Assembly (NCBI RefSeq): GCF_023541015.1
Contig: NZ_JALNPR010000002.1
Coordinates: 609,890-673,889, forward strand
Reading direction: 5' to 3'
DNA from: Marivivens donghaensis
GTDB lineage: Bacteria > Pseudomonadota > Alphaproteobacteria > Rhodobacterales > Rhodobacteraceae
DNA: 64,000 nt
This document shows positions 1-11,067 of this stretch, piece after piece. The position numbers were made by a program, and so were the translations under genes. Each line of letters starts with the position of its first letter. The stretch's first letter is position 1. The notes under the pieces are model-generated. The model was not told the origin of the DNA and made no database searches. It was given only the letters and a program-made list of their open reading frames with translations.

Positions 1-2
1 GA

Positions 3-647
3 GGTGTTGTCATATCCTCCAAAGATATCGCAAGCGTTGAGGAAAAGTTAAATCAACTTGCGAAAGATGTATTTGGGACTGCGCTTCTAAGTGTCGACAC
101 AGAATTTCATGCAAAAGATATTTTCCACGGGAAAAAGAACTTTAAAGGAAAACCGATTGATGAGCGGTTGGAGATCTTAGAGAAACTCATCGCTATCAGC
201 GCGGAACCAGAGGTAAACTCGATCTATGCTAGGGTCCGACCCGAGCCAGTAACATTCATAAATACATCGCAAGATTGCGAAGAGTTTACATTTATGTGTT
301 TTGTGGAAAGGGTAGATAGCTTTTTAAAATCAGAAAAAAGTGTGGGTATGCTAATCGGCGATTATGATGAGCCAAACATTGGTCCATCAGTCGCAAACTT
401 GTCGAAATTTAGGGAAGAGGGAACAAGCCGTCTTTTAGGGCGCGAAATTAAACAACTAGTCGACACGGTCCATTTCGCGAAAAGTCATCATAGTAGGTTA
501 ATCCAATTAGCGGACGTCGATTTATATTGTCGTCAATTTTTACATGGCGACAATACTTCCACTCACCGATCAAAACTCGAAAAAATAATCAAAGGTTTCA
601 GCGCAAAGCGCTTCCCCAAGAGATACAAAGATTACCCGAGTAAGTGA
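3..647 (+). CDS. DUF3800 domain protein, 5' end outside window
   Basis: An open frame runs in from the left edge without a stop, so the gene starts outside the window; 214 residues are visible. The visible part has the features of DUF3800 proteins: a DTEFHAKDIFHGKK segment near its start, the pattern FKGKPIDERLEILEKL, and a C-terminal HFAKSHHSRLIQLADVDLY segment. DUF3800 is an RNase H-like fold family of unknown function, often found in accessory DNA. The codons are clearly more AT-rich than those of pncB next door, which suggests acquired DNA. A TTG at 168 could be read as a start, but it falls after the conserved N-terminal motif, so I treat the gene as partial. Family call fairly sure, role unknown. 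Confidence 0.75.
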   Translation, partial: GVVISSKDIASVEEKLNQLAKDVFGTALLSVDTEFHAKDIFHGKKNFKGKPIDERLEILEKLIAISAEPEVNSIYARVRPEPVTFINTSQDCEEFTFMCFVERVDSFLKSEKSVGMLIGDYDEPNIGPSVANLSKFREEGTSRLLGREIKQLVDTVHFAKSHHSRLIQLADVDLYCRQFLHGDNTSTHRSKLEKIIKGFSAKRFPKRYKDYPSK

Positions 648-710
648 TGACCGGCGCCATAAGGCTGTCAAGACGAGTGTCACTGAACTGCCGGTCTTCA
701 TGTTCTGTTA

Positions 711-727
711 TAATGCAAAATGCATTA
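711..727. other. Inverted repeat between DUF3800 gene and pncB
   Basis: TAATGCA-AAA-TGCATTA is a perfect 7-bp inverted repeat with a 3-base loop. It lies between the convergent ends of the DUF3800 gene and pncB, where a bidirectional terminator would be expected, but the stem is AT-rich and there is no clear T-run. It could equally be a protein-binding palindrome. Confidence 0.3.
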
Positions 728-754
728 ACAACAAGTAAATGTTTTGCTGAAAAA

Positions 755-2047
755 TCAAACCCTAACCTCCCGCGCCTCCTGCTCACCGACTCCGAACACG
801 CGCTTATAGCGGGCGACTTCATCGGTGGGGCCCATGGCTTTGTTGGGGTTGTCGGAGAGTTTGACGGTGGGGGCGCCGTTGGCTTCGACCGCTTTACAGA
901 CGAGCGAGAAGGGGGCGAGGGCGTCTCCGTCAGTGAGGCCGATAAAGTCGTTGGTGAGCATGGTGCCCCAGCCAAAGGAGGCCTTCACGCGCCCACGGAA
1001 CTGGTCTGACAGTTCGTGGATTTTGTGCACGTCCAGCCCGTCCGAGAAGATGATGAGCTTTTTCGTGGGGTCTTCGCCACGGGCCTTCCACCATTGGATC
1101 GCGGTCTCGGCCCCTTCGGCGGGATCGCCAGAGTCGATGCGGATGCCCGTCCACTGGGCGAGCCAATCGGGGGCGTTGTCGAGAAAGCCCTTGGTCCCGT
1201 AGGTGTCGGGCAGGATGATGCGGAGGTTGCCGTCGTGTTCCTCGTGCCAATCGGCGAGCACGTCATAGGGCGCGCGGCGGAGGTCCTCGTCGGTTTTGGC
1301 GAGGGCGGCGTAGACCATGGGAAGCTCGTGGGCGTTGGTGCCGATGGCTTCGATGTCGCGCTTCATGGCGATTTTGCAGTTCGAGGTGCCGATGAATTTA
1401 TCGCCGAGGCCTTCGATGAGGGCCTGAACGCACCAGTCCTGCCAGAGGAAGCCATGGCGGCGGCGGGTGCCGAAGTCCGCGAGTTTCAGGTCGGGGATCG
1501 TGCGGAGGGATTCCACCTTTTCCCAGAGTTTCGTCATGCCGCGGGCGTAGAGCACTTTGAGTTCGAATTTACCCATGGTGTTGAGGACCGCGCGGGAGCG
1601 GAGTTCCATCAGGATGGCGAGCGCGGGGATTTCCCAGAGCATGACCTCGGGCCAGGAGCCTTCGAAGGTGAGTTCGTATTGGCCGTCGTGTTTTTCGAGG
1701 TGGTAGGCGGGCAGGCGGAGGTTCTCGAACCACTCCATAAAGTCGGGGCGGAACATCTGGCGTTTGCCGTAGAAGGTGTTGCCGCGCAGCCAAGTGGATT
1801 CCCCGCGGGTGAGCGACAAGGACCGCACGTGGTCGAGTTGTTCGCGCAGTTCGCCTTCGTCGATCATGTCAGCAAGGCGGATGTGTTTGGCGCGGTTGAT
1901 CAGGCTAAAGGTCACGCGGGTGTCGCGTTTGTTGCGGAACACCGACTGACACATCAGCAGCTTGTAGAAGTCCGTATCGATGAGCGACCGCACGATAGGG
2001 TCGATCTTCCATTTGTGGTTATAGACGCGAGTTGCGAGATCGACCAT
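755..2047 (-). CDS. pncB: Nicotinate phosphoribosyltransferase
   Basis: PncB makes nicotinate mononucleotide from nicotinate and PRPP, with ATP hydrolysis, in the Preiss-Handler NAD salvage pathway (cytosolic). The 430-residue length fits bacterial PncB. Family landmarks include the N-terminal SLIDTDFYKLLMCQ segment, the central KLADFGTRRRHGF and GTSNCKIAMK segments, and RIDSGDPAEG with IIFSDGLDV, which form the phosphoribosyl-binding barrel. The nicotinamidase gene pncA lies about 1.4 kb upstream on the same strand, separated by a SulP transporter gene; PncA makes the substrate of PncB. Confidence 0.95.
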   Translation of the reverse strand: MVDLATRVYNHKWKIDPIVRSLIDTDFYKLLMCQSVFRNKRDTRVTFSLINRAKHIRLADMIDEGELREQLDHVRSLSLTRGESTWLRGNTFYGKRQMFRPDFMEWFENLRLPAYHLEKHDGQYELTFEGSWPEVMLWEIPALAILMELRSRAVLNTMGKFELKVLYARGMTKLWEKVESLRTIPDLKLADFGTRRRHGFLWQDWCVQALIEGLGDKFIGTSNCKIAMKRDIEAIGTNAHELPMVYAALAKTDEDLRRAPYDVLADWHEEHDGNLRIILPDTYGTKGFLDNAPDWLAQWTGIRIDSGDPAEGAETAIQWWKARGEDPTKKLIIFSDGLDVHKIHELSDQFRGRVKASFGWGTMLTNDFIGLTDGDALAPFSLVCKAVEANGAPTVKLSDNPNKAMGPTDEVARYKRVFGVGEQEAREVRV

Positions 2048-2112
2048 GACACGGGGCCTTTCGGATTACGTTAGGGCCGCTTAGATCAAAGATCAGGGGG
2101 CAGGTGCAAGGT

Positions 2113-3372
2113 TCACTTGTCCCGAGGGGTCCAATCTAGTGGTTTGGCGTTGCTACGAAGGCGCAGGGCGAGGCCCAGCGTGACGCCCGTGCCGATGGCG
2201 ATGGTGAGGTCGGTGAGGACCGTCAGGCCGAGCGTGATCAGGAGGAGCGCGACATTTGCGCGGTCATCGCGCATCCATTCGCCCCATTTGTGCGGCTCTG
2301 CCATGTTCCATGCGGTGAGGATCAGGAGACCAGCCAGCGCGGGCATTGCTAGACCAGAGGCGAGCGGGGCAGCGACCCACATCACGACGAGGATCACCAG
2401 CGCGTGGATCATGCCAGCGAGCGGTGTCCGCCCCCCTGCCCGCACGTTGGTCGCGGTGCGTGCGATGGCGCCTGTCGCGGGCAGTCCCCCAAAGAGCGGC
2501 GAGGCGAGGTTGGCGATGCCTTGGGCCAAAAGCTCTGCGTTGGGTTTGTGGCGGTCCGAAATCATGCGGTCGGCGACGATGGCCGAGAGGAGCGATTCAA
2601 TGCCCGCGAGGAAGGCGATGATCATGGCCGAGGGGAAGAGTTCCCTTAGGCGGGCGAAATCCATGTCGGGGAGCTGCGGCGCAGGCAGAGATGCGGAGAG
2701 CGTGCCGAAACGGTCGGCAATCGTATCAACGGGTAGGTTAAACAGCGGCACAGCGACCGAGGTCGCGGCGACAGCGACGATCAAACCCGGCCAACGCGGG
2801 GCGGCGCGGCGCAGTGTATAGATCAATACCATCGTCACCAGAGTGACCCCAACAGCGGCGAGAGAAAGGGTGTCTCGGGCTTCCCACAGGGCGGGGATTT
2901 TCTCGATCATATCGGCGGGAAGGTGGTCCATCGTCAGACCCAGACCGTCCTTGATCTGGCTGGATGCGATGATAACGGCGATGCCGATGGTAAAGCCGTT
3001 GATGACGGCTTCGGGGATGTGGCGGATGAGGGTGCCAGCGCGCAAGGTGGCGGCGATGATCAGGATGATCCCCGCCAAAAAGGTCGCGAGCAGAAGGCCA
3101 TCGAACCCGTGGCGGGCAATCACGTCATAGACGACAACGATAAACGCACCTGTCGGGCCGCCGATCTGCACGCGGCTGCCGCCAAAGGCCGAGATCAAGA
3201 AGCCCGCGACAATCGCAGTGACCAGCCCCGTCGACGGATCAGCACCCGAAGCAATCGCAATCGCGAGGCTCAGCGGCAGAGCCACCATCGCCACGGTGAT
3301 GCCCGCAAACACATCGGCACGCAGACTGGCCAGCGTGGTCGCTGGCAGGGTCGATAGCAATTTGGGGGTCAT
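2113..3372 (-). CDS. SulP family anion transporter without STAS domain
   Basis: An inner-membrane protein of 419 residues with about ten or more hydrophobic segments. It shows SulP hallmarks: an N-terminal VFAGITVAMVALPLSLA segment, GGSRVQIGGPTGAF in the substrate region, and a central GLPATGAIARTATNVRAGGRTP segment. Family members carry sulfate, bicarbonate or dicarboxylates. The chain stops soon after the last membrane segment, so the usual cytoplasmic STAS domain is absent; family lengths with STAS are about 550. It lies between pncB and pncA on the same strand and may be cotranscribed, but no functional link to NAD salvage is evident. Substrate cannot be told from sequence. Confidence 0.85.
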   Translation of the reverse strand: MTPKLLSTLPATTLASLRADVFAGITVAMVALPLSLAIAIASGADPSTGLVTAIVAGFLISAFGGSRVQIGGPTGAFIVVVYDVIARHGFDGLLLATFLAGIILIIAATLRAGTLIRHIPEAVINGFTIGIAVIIASSQIKDGLGLTMDHLPADMIEKIPALWEARDTLSLAAVGVTLVTMVLIYTLRRAAPRWPGLIVAVAATSVAVPLFNLPVDTIADRFGTLSASLPAPQLPDMDFARLRELFPSAMIIAFLAGIESLLSAIVADRMISDRHKPNAELLAQGIANLASPLFGGLPATGAIARTATNVRAGGRTPLAGMIHALVILVVMWVAAPLASGLAMPALAGLLILTAWNMAEPHKWGEWMRDDRANVALLLITLGLTVLTDLTIAIGTGVTLGLALRLRSNAKPLDWTPRDK

Positions 3373-3428
3373 GATGTCCGTCCTCTCGGGCGGATGCTGC
3401 TCCTCAACTGCTTCTATTGCAAGGAAAT

Positions 3429-4031
3429 TTAGAGGACCGATACGCCTGCGCTTTTCATCCCCTCAATCGCGGCGGCAAGCGATCCGTCAAAGTTGATCCC
3501 ACGGCAGAGGTCGGTTCGAACGGTCACTTTGAACCCGAGGTTCGCCGCATCAACGGCCGAGTAGTTCACGCAGAAATCAGTTGCGAGGCCGACGAGGGTG
3601 ACGTCGGTGATGCCGCGCGTTCGAAGGTAACCTTCGAGGCCCGTTGGGGTGGTATGGTCGTTCTCAAAGAACGCAGAGTAGCTGTCGATGGCGGGGTTCA
3701 TGCCCTTGCGGATGATCAGATCAGCATCGGTGCGGAGATCGGCGTGGAAATCGGCGCCCGTGGTGCCTTGGATACAGTGATCGGGCCAGAGGACCTGTGG
3801 GCCATAGGGCATGTCGATCAGTTCGAGCGGGGATTTTCCTGCGTGAGACGAGGCAAAGGAGGAATGGCCCGCGGGGTGCCAGTCTTGGGTCAGCACAACG
3901 ACCCCGAAGTCATCCATCAGCGCGTTGATCCCGCTGACGATGTCGTCCCCACCCGCAACGGCGAGCGCACCACCGGGGCAGAAGTCGTTTTGAACATCGA
4001 TGACGATCAGTGCGTGGGTTTTGGGGTGCAT
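3429..4031 (-). CDS. pncA: Nicotinamidase
   Basis: PncA hydrolyses nicotinamide to nicotinate and ammonia, feeding PncB. The 200-residue product has the isochorismatase-like fold signatures: VIDVQNDFCPGG with the catalytic Asp, the Lys in RKGMNPAIDSYSAF, and the catalytic Cys in GLATDFCVNYSAVDA. The ATG at 4031 is preferred because GGAG lies about seven bases upstream. An ATG at 4058 would add nine residues but has a weaker ribosome site. Divergent from trhO. Confidence 0.93.
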   Translation of the reverse strand: MHPKTHALIVIDVQNDFCPGGALAVAGGDDIVSGINALMDDFGVVVLTQDWHPAGHSSFASSHAGKSPLELIDMPYGPQVLWPDHCIQGTTGADFHADLRTDADLIIRKGMNPAIDSYSAFFENDHTTPTGLEGYLRTRGITDVTLVGLATDFCVNYSAVDAANLGFKVTVRTDLCRGINFDGSLAAAIEGMKSAGVSVL

Positions 4032-4145
4032 GGGACTCTCCGTTTTCGGCGTGGCCATACCCTAGCGGTTGCAGGACCACCGTCAATGCGCCTACCTCGT
4101 TTGGCCAGACTTGCCCGCACGCTGCGACAGGCGTATGGAAACCCC

Positions 4146-5048
4146 ATGTATACTGTCTGCGCGCTCTATCATTTCACCCCATTCCCCGACCCCGCTGCAA
4201 TCCGTGGGCCGCTCCTTGAGCTGTGCCAACGCGAAGGGATCACAGGGTCGCTCCTTCTTGCGAAAGAGGGGATCAACGGCACCGTTGCTGGTTCTGAAGC
4301 TGCGATCAATACCATGCTGGCGCACATCCGTGCGCTACCTGGCTGTGCCGATCTGGTTTGGAAGAACTCGACCGCGAAGGATCAGCCCTTTGGCAAAATG
4401 AAGGTGCGCCTGAAGAAAGAGATCGTGACCATGGGCCAGCCGGACATTGATCCGCGTGCTGCTGTGGGCCACTACGTCGAGCCGAAGGATTGGAACGATC
4501 TCATCACTGCGCCCGACGTTGTGGTGATCGATACGCGCAACGACTACGAATATTCGATCGGCACCTTTGAGGGCGCGATTGATCCGCAGACCAAATCGTT
4601 CCGCGAGTTCCCGCAGTGGTGGGAAGAGAATAAAGATCGGTTCCACAACAAACGGATCGCGATGTTCTGCACCGGCGGTATTCGCTGCGAGAAATCGACG
4701 AATTTCGTCAAACAACAAGGCATTGACGAAGTTTACCACCTCAAGGGCGGCATCCTGAAATACCTCGAAGAGGTGCCTCAGGAAGACAGCAAATGGCAGG
4801 GTGATTGCTACGTGTTCGACGGACGTGTGTCAGTTGGGCATGGATTGGTTGAGGGTCCGCACGAGCTCTGCCATGCATGCCGTCGTCCTGTGATGCCAGA
4901 GGACAAATCGCGCCCCGAATGGGAAAACGGCGTGTCCTGCCACCAGTGCGTTGACGAGACCTCGGACGAGGATAAGGCGCGGTTCCGTATGCGCCAGAAA
5001 CAGATCGAGCTTGCCCGTGAACGGGGCGAAAAGCACTTGGGTCGTTAA
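4146..5048 (+). CDS. trhO: tRNA uridine(34) hydroxylase, rhodanese-domain protein
   Basis: TrhO (formerly YceA) hydroxylates the wobble uridine of some tRNAs to 5-hydroxyuridine. The 300-residue protein has the N-terminal acylphosphatase-like part (GITGSLLLAKEGINGT, residues 31-47), then a rhodanese domain (about 115-215) with active-site Cys175 in FCTGGIRCEKST. A Cys-rich tail follows (ELCHACRRP and SCHQC, about 255-280). The open frame extends far upstream, but the family begins at about this ATG and the upstream part is antisense to pncA. Its end overlaps the convergent transglycosylase gene by four bases. Confidence 0.93.
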   Translation: MYTVCALYHFTPFPDPAAIRGPLLELCQREGITGSLLLAKEGINGTVAGSEAAINTMLAHIRALPGCADLVWKNSTAKDQPFGKMKVRLKKEIVTMGQPDIDPRAAVGHYVEPKDWNDLITAPDVVVIDTRNDYEYSIGTFEGAIDPQTKSFREFPQWWEENKDRFHNKRIAMFCTGGIRCEKSTNFVKQQGIDEVYHLKGGILKYLEEVPQEDSKWQGDCYVFDGRVSVGHGLVEGPHELCHACRRPVMPEDKSRPEWENGVSCHQCVDETSDEDKARFRMRQKQIELARERGEKHLGR

Positions 5049-5518
5049 CCCGCGCGTAGGCCCGTTTCGACCAACAGGCCAAGGCGTTTGGCCTCGTAAT
5101 AGTAGCCGCGTGCATACCACATGATCGCTTCGTCCTCGTCTCCGCCAGAGACGAGCCACGCGCCGCGCAAGTAACGTCCCGCGTACTGCAGGTTAGTTTC
5201 TGCGTCCAACAGCCCGCTGTCGGGGCCTTCATACCCCATCGTTCTGGCCGTCTGCGGAAGGATCTGCATGAGGCCGTAATAGGGGCCATTGCGGGCACCC
5301 GCGCGGTAGTCGCTTTCGCGCTGGATCACGCGGTGGAGCAATGTTCTAGGAATTTCATGCCTATCCGCCCATTTGTTGACCAAGACCCGCATTTCAGGCG
5401 TCTCACCCGGGAAAAACGGCGGGTTATAGCCGTGGTCGAAAGTGGTCAAATCCCCGCCTTTGCCGCAAGCAGCGAGCGCGGAGAGGGTAACAAACAAGGC
5501 GTGGCGACGTGTGATCAT
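5045..5518 (-). CDS. Lipoprotein lytic transglycosylase, SLT domain
   Basis: The 157-residue protein starts with a lipoprotein signal (lipobox LSALAAC, Cys18), so it is probably anchored in the outer membrane or periplasm. The rest is a compact SLT lysozyme-like domain: the catalytic Glu in VIQRESDYRAGA, then the GLMQILPQTARTMGY motif and the NLQYAGRYL helix. It should cleave the MurNAc-GlcNAc bond of peptidoglycan with formation of 1,6-anhydroMurNAc. No additional domains. Confidence 0.88.
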   Translation of the reverse strand: MITRRHALFVTLSALAACGKGGDLTTFDHGYNPPFFPGETPEMRVLVNKWADRHEIPRTLLHRVIQRESDYRAGARNGPYYGLMQILPQTARTMGYEGPDSGLLDAETNLQYAGRYLRGAWLVSGGDEDEAIMWYARGYYYEAKRLGLLVETGLRAG

Positions 5519-5633
5519 GGCCTGTCTTAGCGTGGGGCGATACCGTCGGATAGTGGGTGCGAAAAGATCGGCGAACTTGCGCCAAGCGGTTTGGCCCTTT
5601 ACCCCTTAATCATACGACAGCGGGAGGCACGAG

Positions 5634-5975
5634 ATGCTGGGCTATCTAACACTGATTTTCAGTTGCCAATTGATCGGCGAAGTCATCGTGGGCACGCTCG
5701 CCCTACCCGTCCCCGGCCCCGTGGTCGGCATGGTTCTGCTGTTCATCTACTTGATAATACGTGGTTTTGTTCCAACGGATTTAGGCGAGGTCGCCGGCGG
5801 ATTGCAGAAATACATGTCGCTGTTGTTCGTCCCAGCGGGCGCGGGCGTCATGATGCATTTCGGCCTGATCGGTGAGGCGGCGTTGCCCATCGCGGCAGCA
5901 CTGTTCGTCAGCACGCTGGCCACAATTGCGGTGACGGCCCTCATTATGAGCCGCCTGATGAAGCGAGGCAACTGA
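5634..5975 (+). CDS. CidA/LrgA family membrane protein
   Basis: A 113-residue protein with four predicted membrane helices. It has the LrgA/CidA signature PVPGPVVGMVLLF near residues 25-37 and the AGAGVMMHFGLI loop near 70. In Gram-positives these holin-like proteins influence murein hydrolase release; in many bacteria the pair exports small metabolites such as pyruvate or glycolate. Its stop overlaps the ATG-side base of the lrgB-type gene, so the two are translated as a unit. Specific role not determinable. Confidence 0.88.
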   Translation: MLGYLTLIFSCQLIGEVIVGTLALPVPGPVVGMVLLFIYLIIRGFVPTDLGEVAGGLQKYMSLLFVPAGAGVMMHFGLIGEAALPIAAALFVSTLATIAVTALIMSRLMKRGN

Positions 5976-6691
5976 TGGAAAACCTTCGCGATACATGGGT
6001 TTATCTGAGCGCCTCACCGCTGTTTCACCTGACGTTGACGCTGGTCGCGTTTCAGGGGGCGTTTTGGCTGTTCGAAAGGGCGGGGCGTAACCCGATTTTG
6101 AATCCCGTTCTAATTTCGGTGATCGTGATCGTCGGCGTGTTGATTTCGACGGGGACAAGTTACCCGCAATACTTTGAAGGGGCGCAGTTCGTGCACTTCC
6201 TCCTTGGTCCTGCGACGGTATCACTGGCGGTTCCGCTCTATCGGCAATTGGCGAAGGTCAGACAGTCGGCCTTGGCGATTGGAGTGAGCCTGCTCTGCGG
6301 GTCGTTAACCGCGATTTTCACCGCTGTGGGCATCGCGTGGCTGCTGGGCGGAGGGCCAGATATCCTCGCCACCCTCGCGCCGAAATCAATCACCGCGCCC
6401 GTCGCAATGGCTGTCGCGGAAAAGATCGGCGGGCTGCCGTCGCTCACGGCGGTCGTCGTAATTATCACGGGCATTTTCGGCGCGATGTTCGGGACGTTCG
6501 TCCTGAATGCGGTCGGGGTCAAAGACTGGGCTGCGCGTGGGTTCGCGATGGGCACGGCGAGCCATGGGATCGGGACGGCGCGGGCGCTTCAGGTCAACGA
6601 AGTCGCGGGGGCGTTTGCGGGATTAGCGATGGGCCTCAATGCCTTAGCGACCGCGATCTTGCTGCCTGTGCTCTGGGCAATCGTGTTCTGA
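5975..6691 (+). CDS. LrgB family membrane protein
   Basis: A 238-residue polytopic inner-membrane protein. It carries the family features YPQYFEGAQFVHFLLGPATVSLAVPLYRQ (about residues 54-83) and GFAMGTASHGIGTARALQ (about 190-207). It overlaps the LrgA-type gene by one base. Its stop is directly next to the stop of the convergent channel gene. Confidence 0.9.
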   Translation: MENLRDTWVYLSASPLFHLTLTLVAFQGAFWLFERAGRNPILNPVLISVIVIVGVLISTGTSYPQYFEGAQFVHFLLGPATVSLAVPLYRQLAKVRQSALAIGVSLLCGSLTAIFTAVGIAWLLGGGPDILATLAPKSITAPVAMAVAEKIGGLPSLTAVVVIITGIFGAMFGTFVLNAVGVKDWAARGFAMGTASHGIGTARALQVNEVAGAFAGLAMGLNALATAILLPVLWAIVF

Positions 6692-7450
6692 TCACACGTC
6701 GCCTTCGGTTCGAATGTAGATCGTTTCGCCGCAGTGTTTGCAGTGAACGGCGTCCGCATCGTGGAGGATGAGGCCGCAGGTCTTGCATTCCTGTCGGACC
6801 TTGGATGGGCGAAAGAGGACTTGGAGGAGGCGCAAGAAGAGCGTCACACCAAAGATCATGACGCCGACTGACAGCATGCGGCCCCACGGACCCGTCAGGG
6901 TAATGTCGCCGAAGCCCGTCGTGGTCAGCGTCGTCACAGTGAAATAGAGCGCGTCAGCGTAGTTGCGGATCTCTGGGTTCACGTTGACTTGGGTCGCGTA
7001 GATGAGGCCCGTCATGACAAAGAGGAACACGCCGAGATTCAGGGAGGCGAGGACGATATCTTCGTTCTTGCGGAAGAAGCTGAAGTCCTGACGAAGTCTG
7101 CTAAGCAATTGATATGTATGCAGTAAGCGGAGCGTACGCAGGATGCGGAGAAAGCCGACGCCTTCGCCTGTGATCGGTGCGAGGAAGGATAGTACCGCTG
7201 CAACATCAGCCCATGTCGCGAGGCGGAATGCCATGAGGCGTTTTTCTTTTTCGATCCAGAAGCGGATGAAGAAGTCCGTCAGGATCAAAACGCCGAATAC
7301 CGCATCGATGATTTCGATGGTGACGGTATGGTCATAGAATGATGTTCCAATCACAAAGAGGATTGTCGCGATGTCGAACACGAGGACGCCGTAGCGAAAC
7401 CGATGTGCGGCGACGGTGTCGTCTTCGTAGAGGGAACGGATTTTTTCCAT
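6692..7450 (-). CDS. Voltage-gated K+ channel-like protein with C-terminal zinc ribbon
   Basis: A 252-residue ion transport family protein. Five or six membrane segments can be seen. FLRILRTLRLLHTYQLLSRLR (about 120-140) is an S4-like helix with regularly spaced Arg. The pore loop TLTTTGFGDIT (about 192-202) is a K+-type selectivity filter with GFG in place of GYG. After the last helix there is a short soluble tail with two CxxC pairs (CKTCG and CKHCG), which looks like a zinc ribbon. That tail is unusual for such channels and may sense redox state or metal. Convergent with the lrgB-type gene and separated from gyrB by its terminator. Confidence 0.85.
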   Translation of the reverse strand: MEKIRSLYEDDTVAAHRFRYGVLVFDIATILFVIGTSFYDHTVTIEIIDAVFGVLILTDFFIRFWIEKEKRLMAFRLATWADVAAVLSFLAPITGEGVGFLRILRTLRLLHTYQLLSRLRQDFSFFRKNEDIVLASLNLGVFLFVMTGLIYATQVNVNPEIRNYADALYFTVTTLTTTGFGDITLTGPWGRMLSVGVMIFGVTLFLRLLQVLFRPSKVRQECKTCGLILHDADAVHCKHCGETIYIRTEGDV

Positions 7451-7471
7451 GTCGTCGGGCCGAAAGCAAAA

Positions 7472-7494
7472 GACCCGCCCAGTTGGGGCGGGTC
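7472..7494 (-). terminator. Rho-independent terminator of gyrB
   Basis: GACCCGCCC-loop-GGGCGGGTC forms a 9-bp GC-rich stem. On the minus strand it is followed by TTTTGCTTT (complement of 7463-7471). It lies just after the gyrB stop and before the channel gene. Confidence 0.85.
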
Positions 7495-7501
7495 AGATTG
7501 A

Positions 7502-9955
<2,454 letters not shown>

Positions 9956-10018
9956 TCAGTTGCCAAAATATAGAAAATTGGCAGGGGAATGTCACGCAGT
10001 TCGCACCATATTTTGTGT

Positions 10019-10639
10019 TTATAAAAAGGGGATAACGACCCCGACAGCTACCAGTAGCCACCCTGCCGTCAGGTTCATCCGTTTGAGCGCGCGTGGAGAG
10101 GTCAGAAGCGCCCGCACCTTGCCGATAAATGCGCCCATGATGAGGTTGCCGATCAGTGGCACGATGGCCGAGAGTGCACCTATGGCCACGATGTCTGCGA
10201 CGGTGAGTTGGGACAGGTCAAAGAAGCCCGGCAGCATGCCCATGTAGAACAAGATCGCCTTGGGGTTCCCGATGATCACGGCGAGGCCCGCGACAAAGCC
10301 TGCGATGACGCCCGGACGGGTTAGGCGGCTGTCAGAGGCGATGGATTTGTCGGCGTTGCGGATGACCATGTAGCCCATGAACAGGAACGTCACCGAGGCC
10401 ACGTAGCGCATCAGGTCCAAGAAGCCCGCGTATTGACTCACGATCCACGACACGCCGAGGATGGCGAGGACGGACCACATCACATCGCCGACCACCACGC
10501 CAAGGGCGAGTGGCCATGCAGCGCGAAACCCGCCTGACATCGCACGCGCCATGAGCGCAACCCAGACAGGGCCGGGAGTCATGAACAGAATGAAAAGCGC
10601 GCCTGCGTAAAGCGCAAGCTGTTGAATCGTCAGGGTCAT
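10019..10639 (-). CDS. LysE/RhtB family exporter
   Basis: A 206-residue inner-membrane protein with six hydrophobic segments and the family start FILFMTPGPVWVALMARAM, followed by a GVVVGDVMW motif and IGNPKAILFYMGMLPGF. The family exports amino acids or related small molecules. The ATG at 10639 is chosen because it overlaps the stop of the upstream VOC gene in an ATGA arrangement, so the two are translationally coupled. Substrate unknown. Confidence 0.88.
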   Translation of the reverse strand: MTLTIQQLALYAGALFILFMTPGPVWVALMARAMSGGFRAAWPLALGVVVGDVMWSVLAILGVSWIVSQYAGFLDLMRYVASVTFLFMGYMVIRNADKSIASDSRLTRPGVIAGFVAGLAVIIGNPKAILFYMGMLPGFFDLSQLTVADIVAIGALSAIVPLIGNLIMGAFIGKVRALLTSPRALKRMNLTAGWLLVAVGVVIPFL

Positions 10640-11067
10640 TCGGACCTCGGTAAAGTTAAGCTGCCGTCGTCGGAGAGCGGCCAAAATGGATTGTGAGCGA
10701 GTTCCCAAACGTGACCGTCGAGGTCTGCGTAGTAGCCAGAGTAACCGCCCCAGAACACTTTTTCGGGCCGTTTCAGGCAGGTCGCACCAGCGGACAGGGC
10801 AAGTTCAAAAGCGGCGTCGACGTCTTCGACGGTGTTGAAATTCTGAGCCAATGTGACTGCCCCCGTCCCGAGCTGCGCGTCTGGGCGACCTTGGTCTTTC
10901 GCCAGTTCGTCGAGCGGGAACAGGCCCAGGAGTTGTCCATGGAGTTGGTAGAACGTCACTCCAGGTTGCTCTTCGGCGGGTGACCAGCCGAGGGCCGCGT
11001 AGAAGGCCTTGGATTGTTCGAGGTCTGCCACGCCGAGGGTGATCAAGGTGACGCGCTGAGGGGTCAT
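10636..11067 (-). CDS. VOC (glyoxalase/bleomycin resistance) family protein
   Basis: A 143-residue vicinal oxygen chelate protein. It has two beta-alpha-beta modules: LGVADLEQSKAFYAALGW near the start and EDVDAAFELALSAGAT with GGYSGYYADLDGHVWELAHNP in the second half. The C-terminal His-Glu pattern fits a metal site. The reaction cannot be predicted. Its start overlaps the recF stop by four bases and its end overlaps the exporter start, so it belongs to the recF transcript. Confidence 0.88.
   Translation of the reverse strand: MTPQRVTLITLGVADLEQSKAFYAALGWSPAEEQPGVTFYQLHGQLLGLFPLDELAKDQGRPDAQLGTGAVTLAQNFNTVEDVDAAFELALSAGATCLKRPEKVFWGGYSGYYADLDGHVWELAHNPFWPLSDDGSLTLPRSE

Noticed and set aside
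1016..2074. Long plus-strand open frame antisense to pncB
   Set aside because: A shadow of the high-GC pncB coding sequence; no ribosome site and no family features.
3417..4145. N-terminal extension of trhO
   Set aside because: Open frame only because it is antisense to pncA; TrhO homologues begin at the MYTVCALYHF start.
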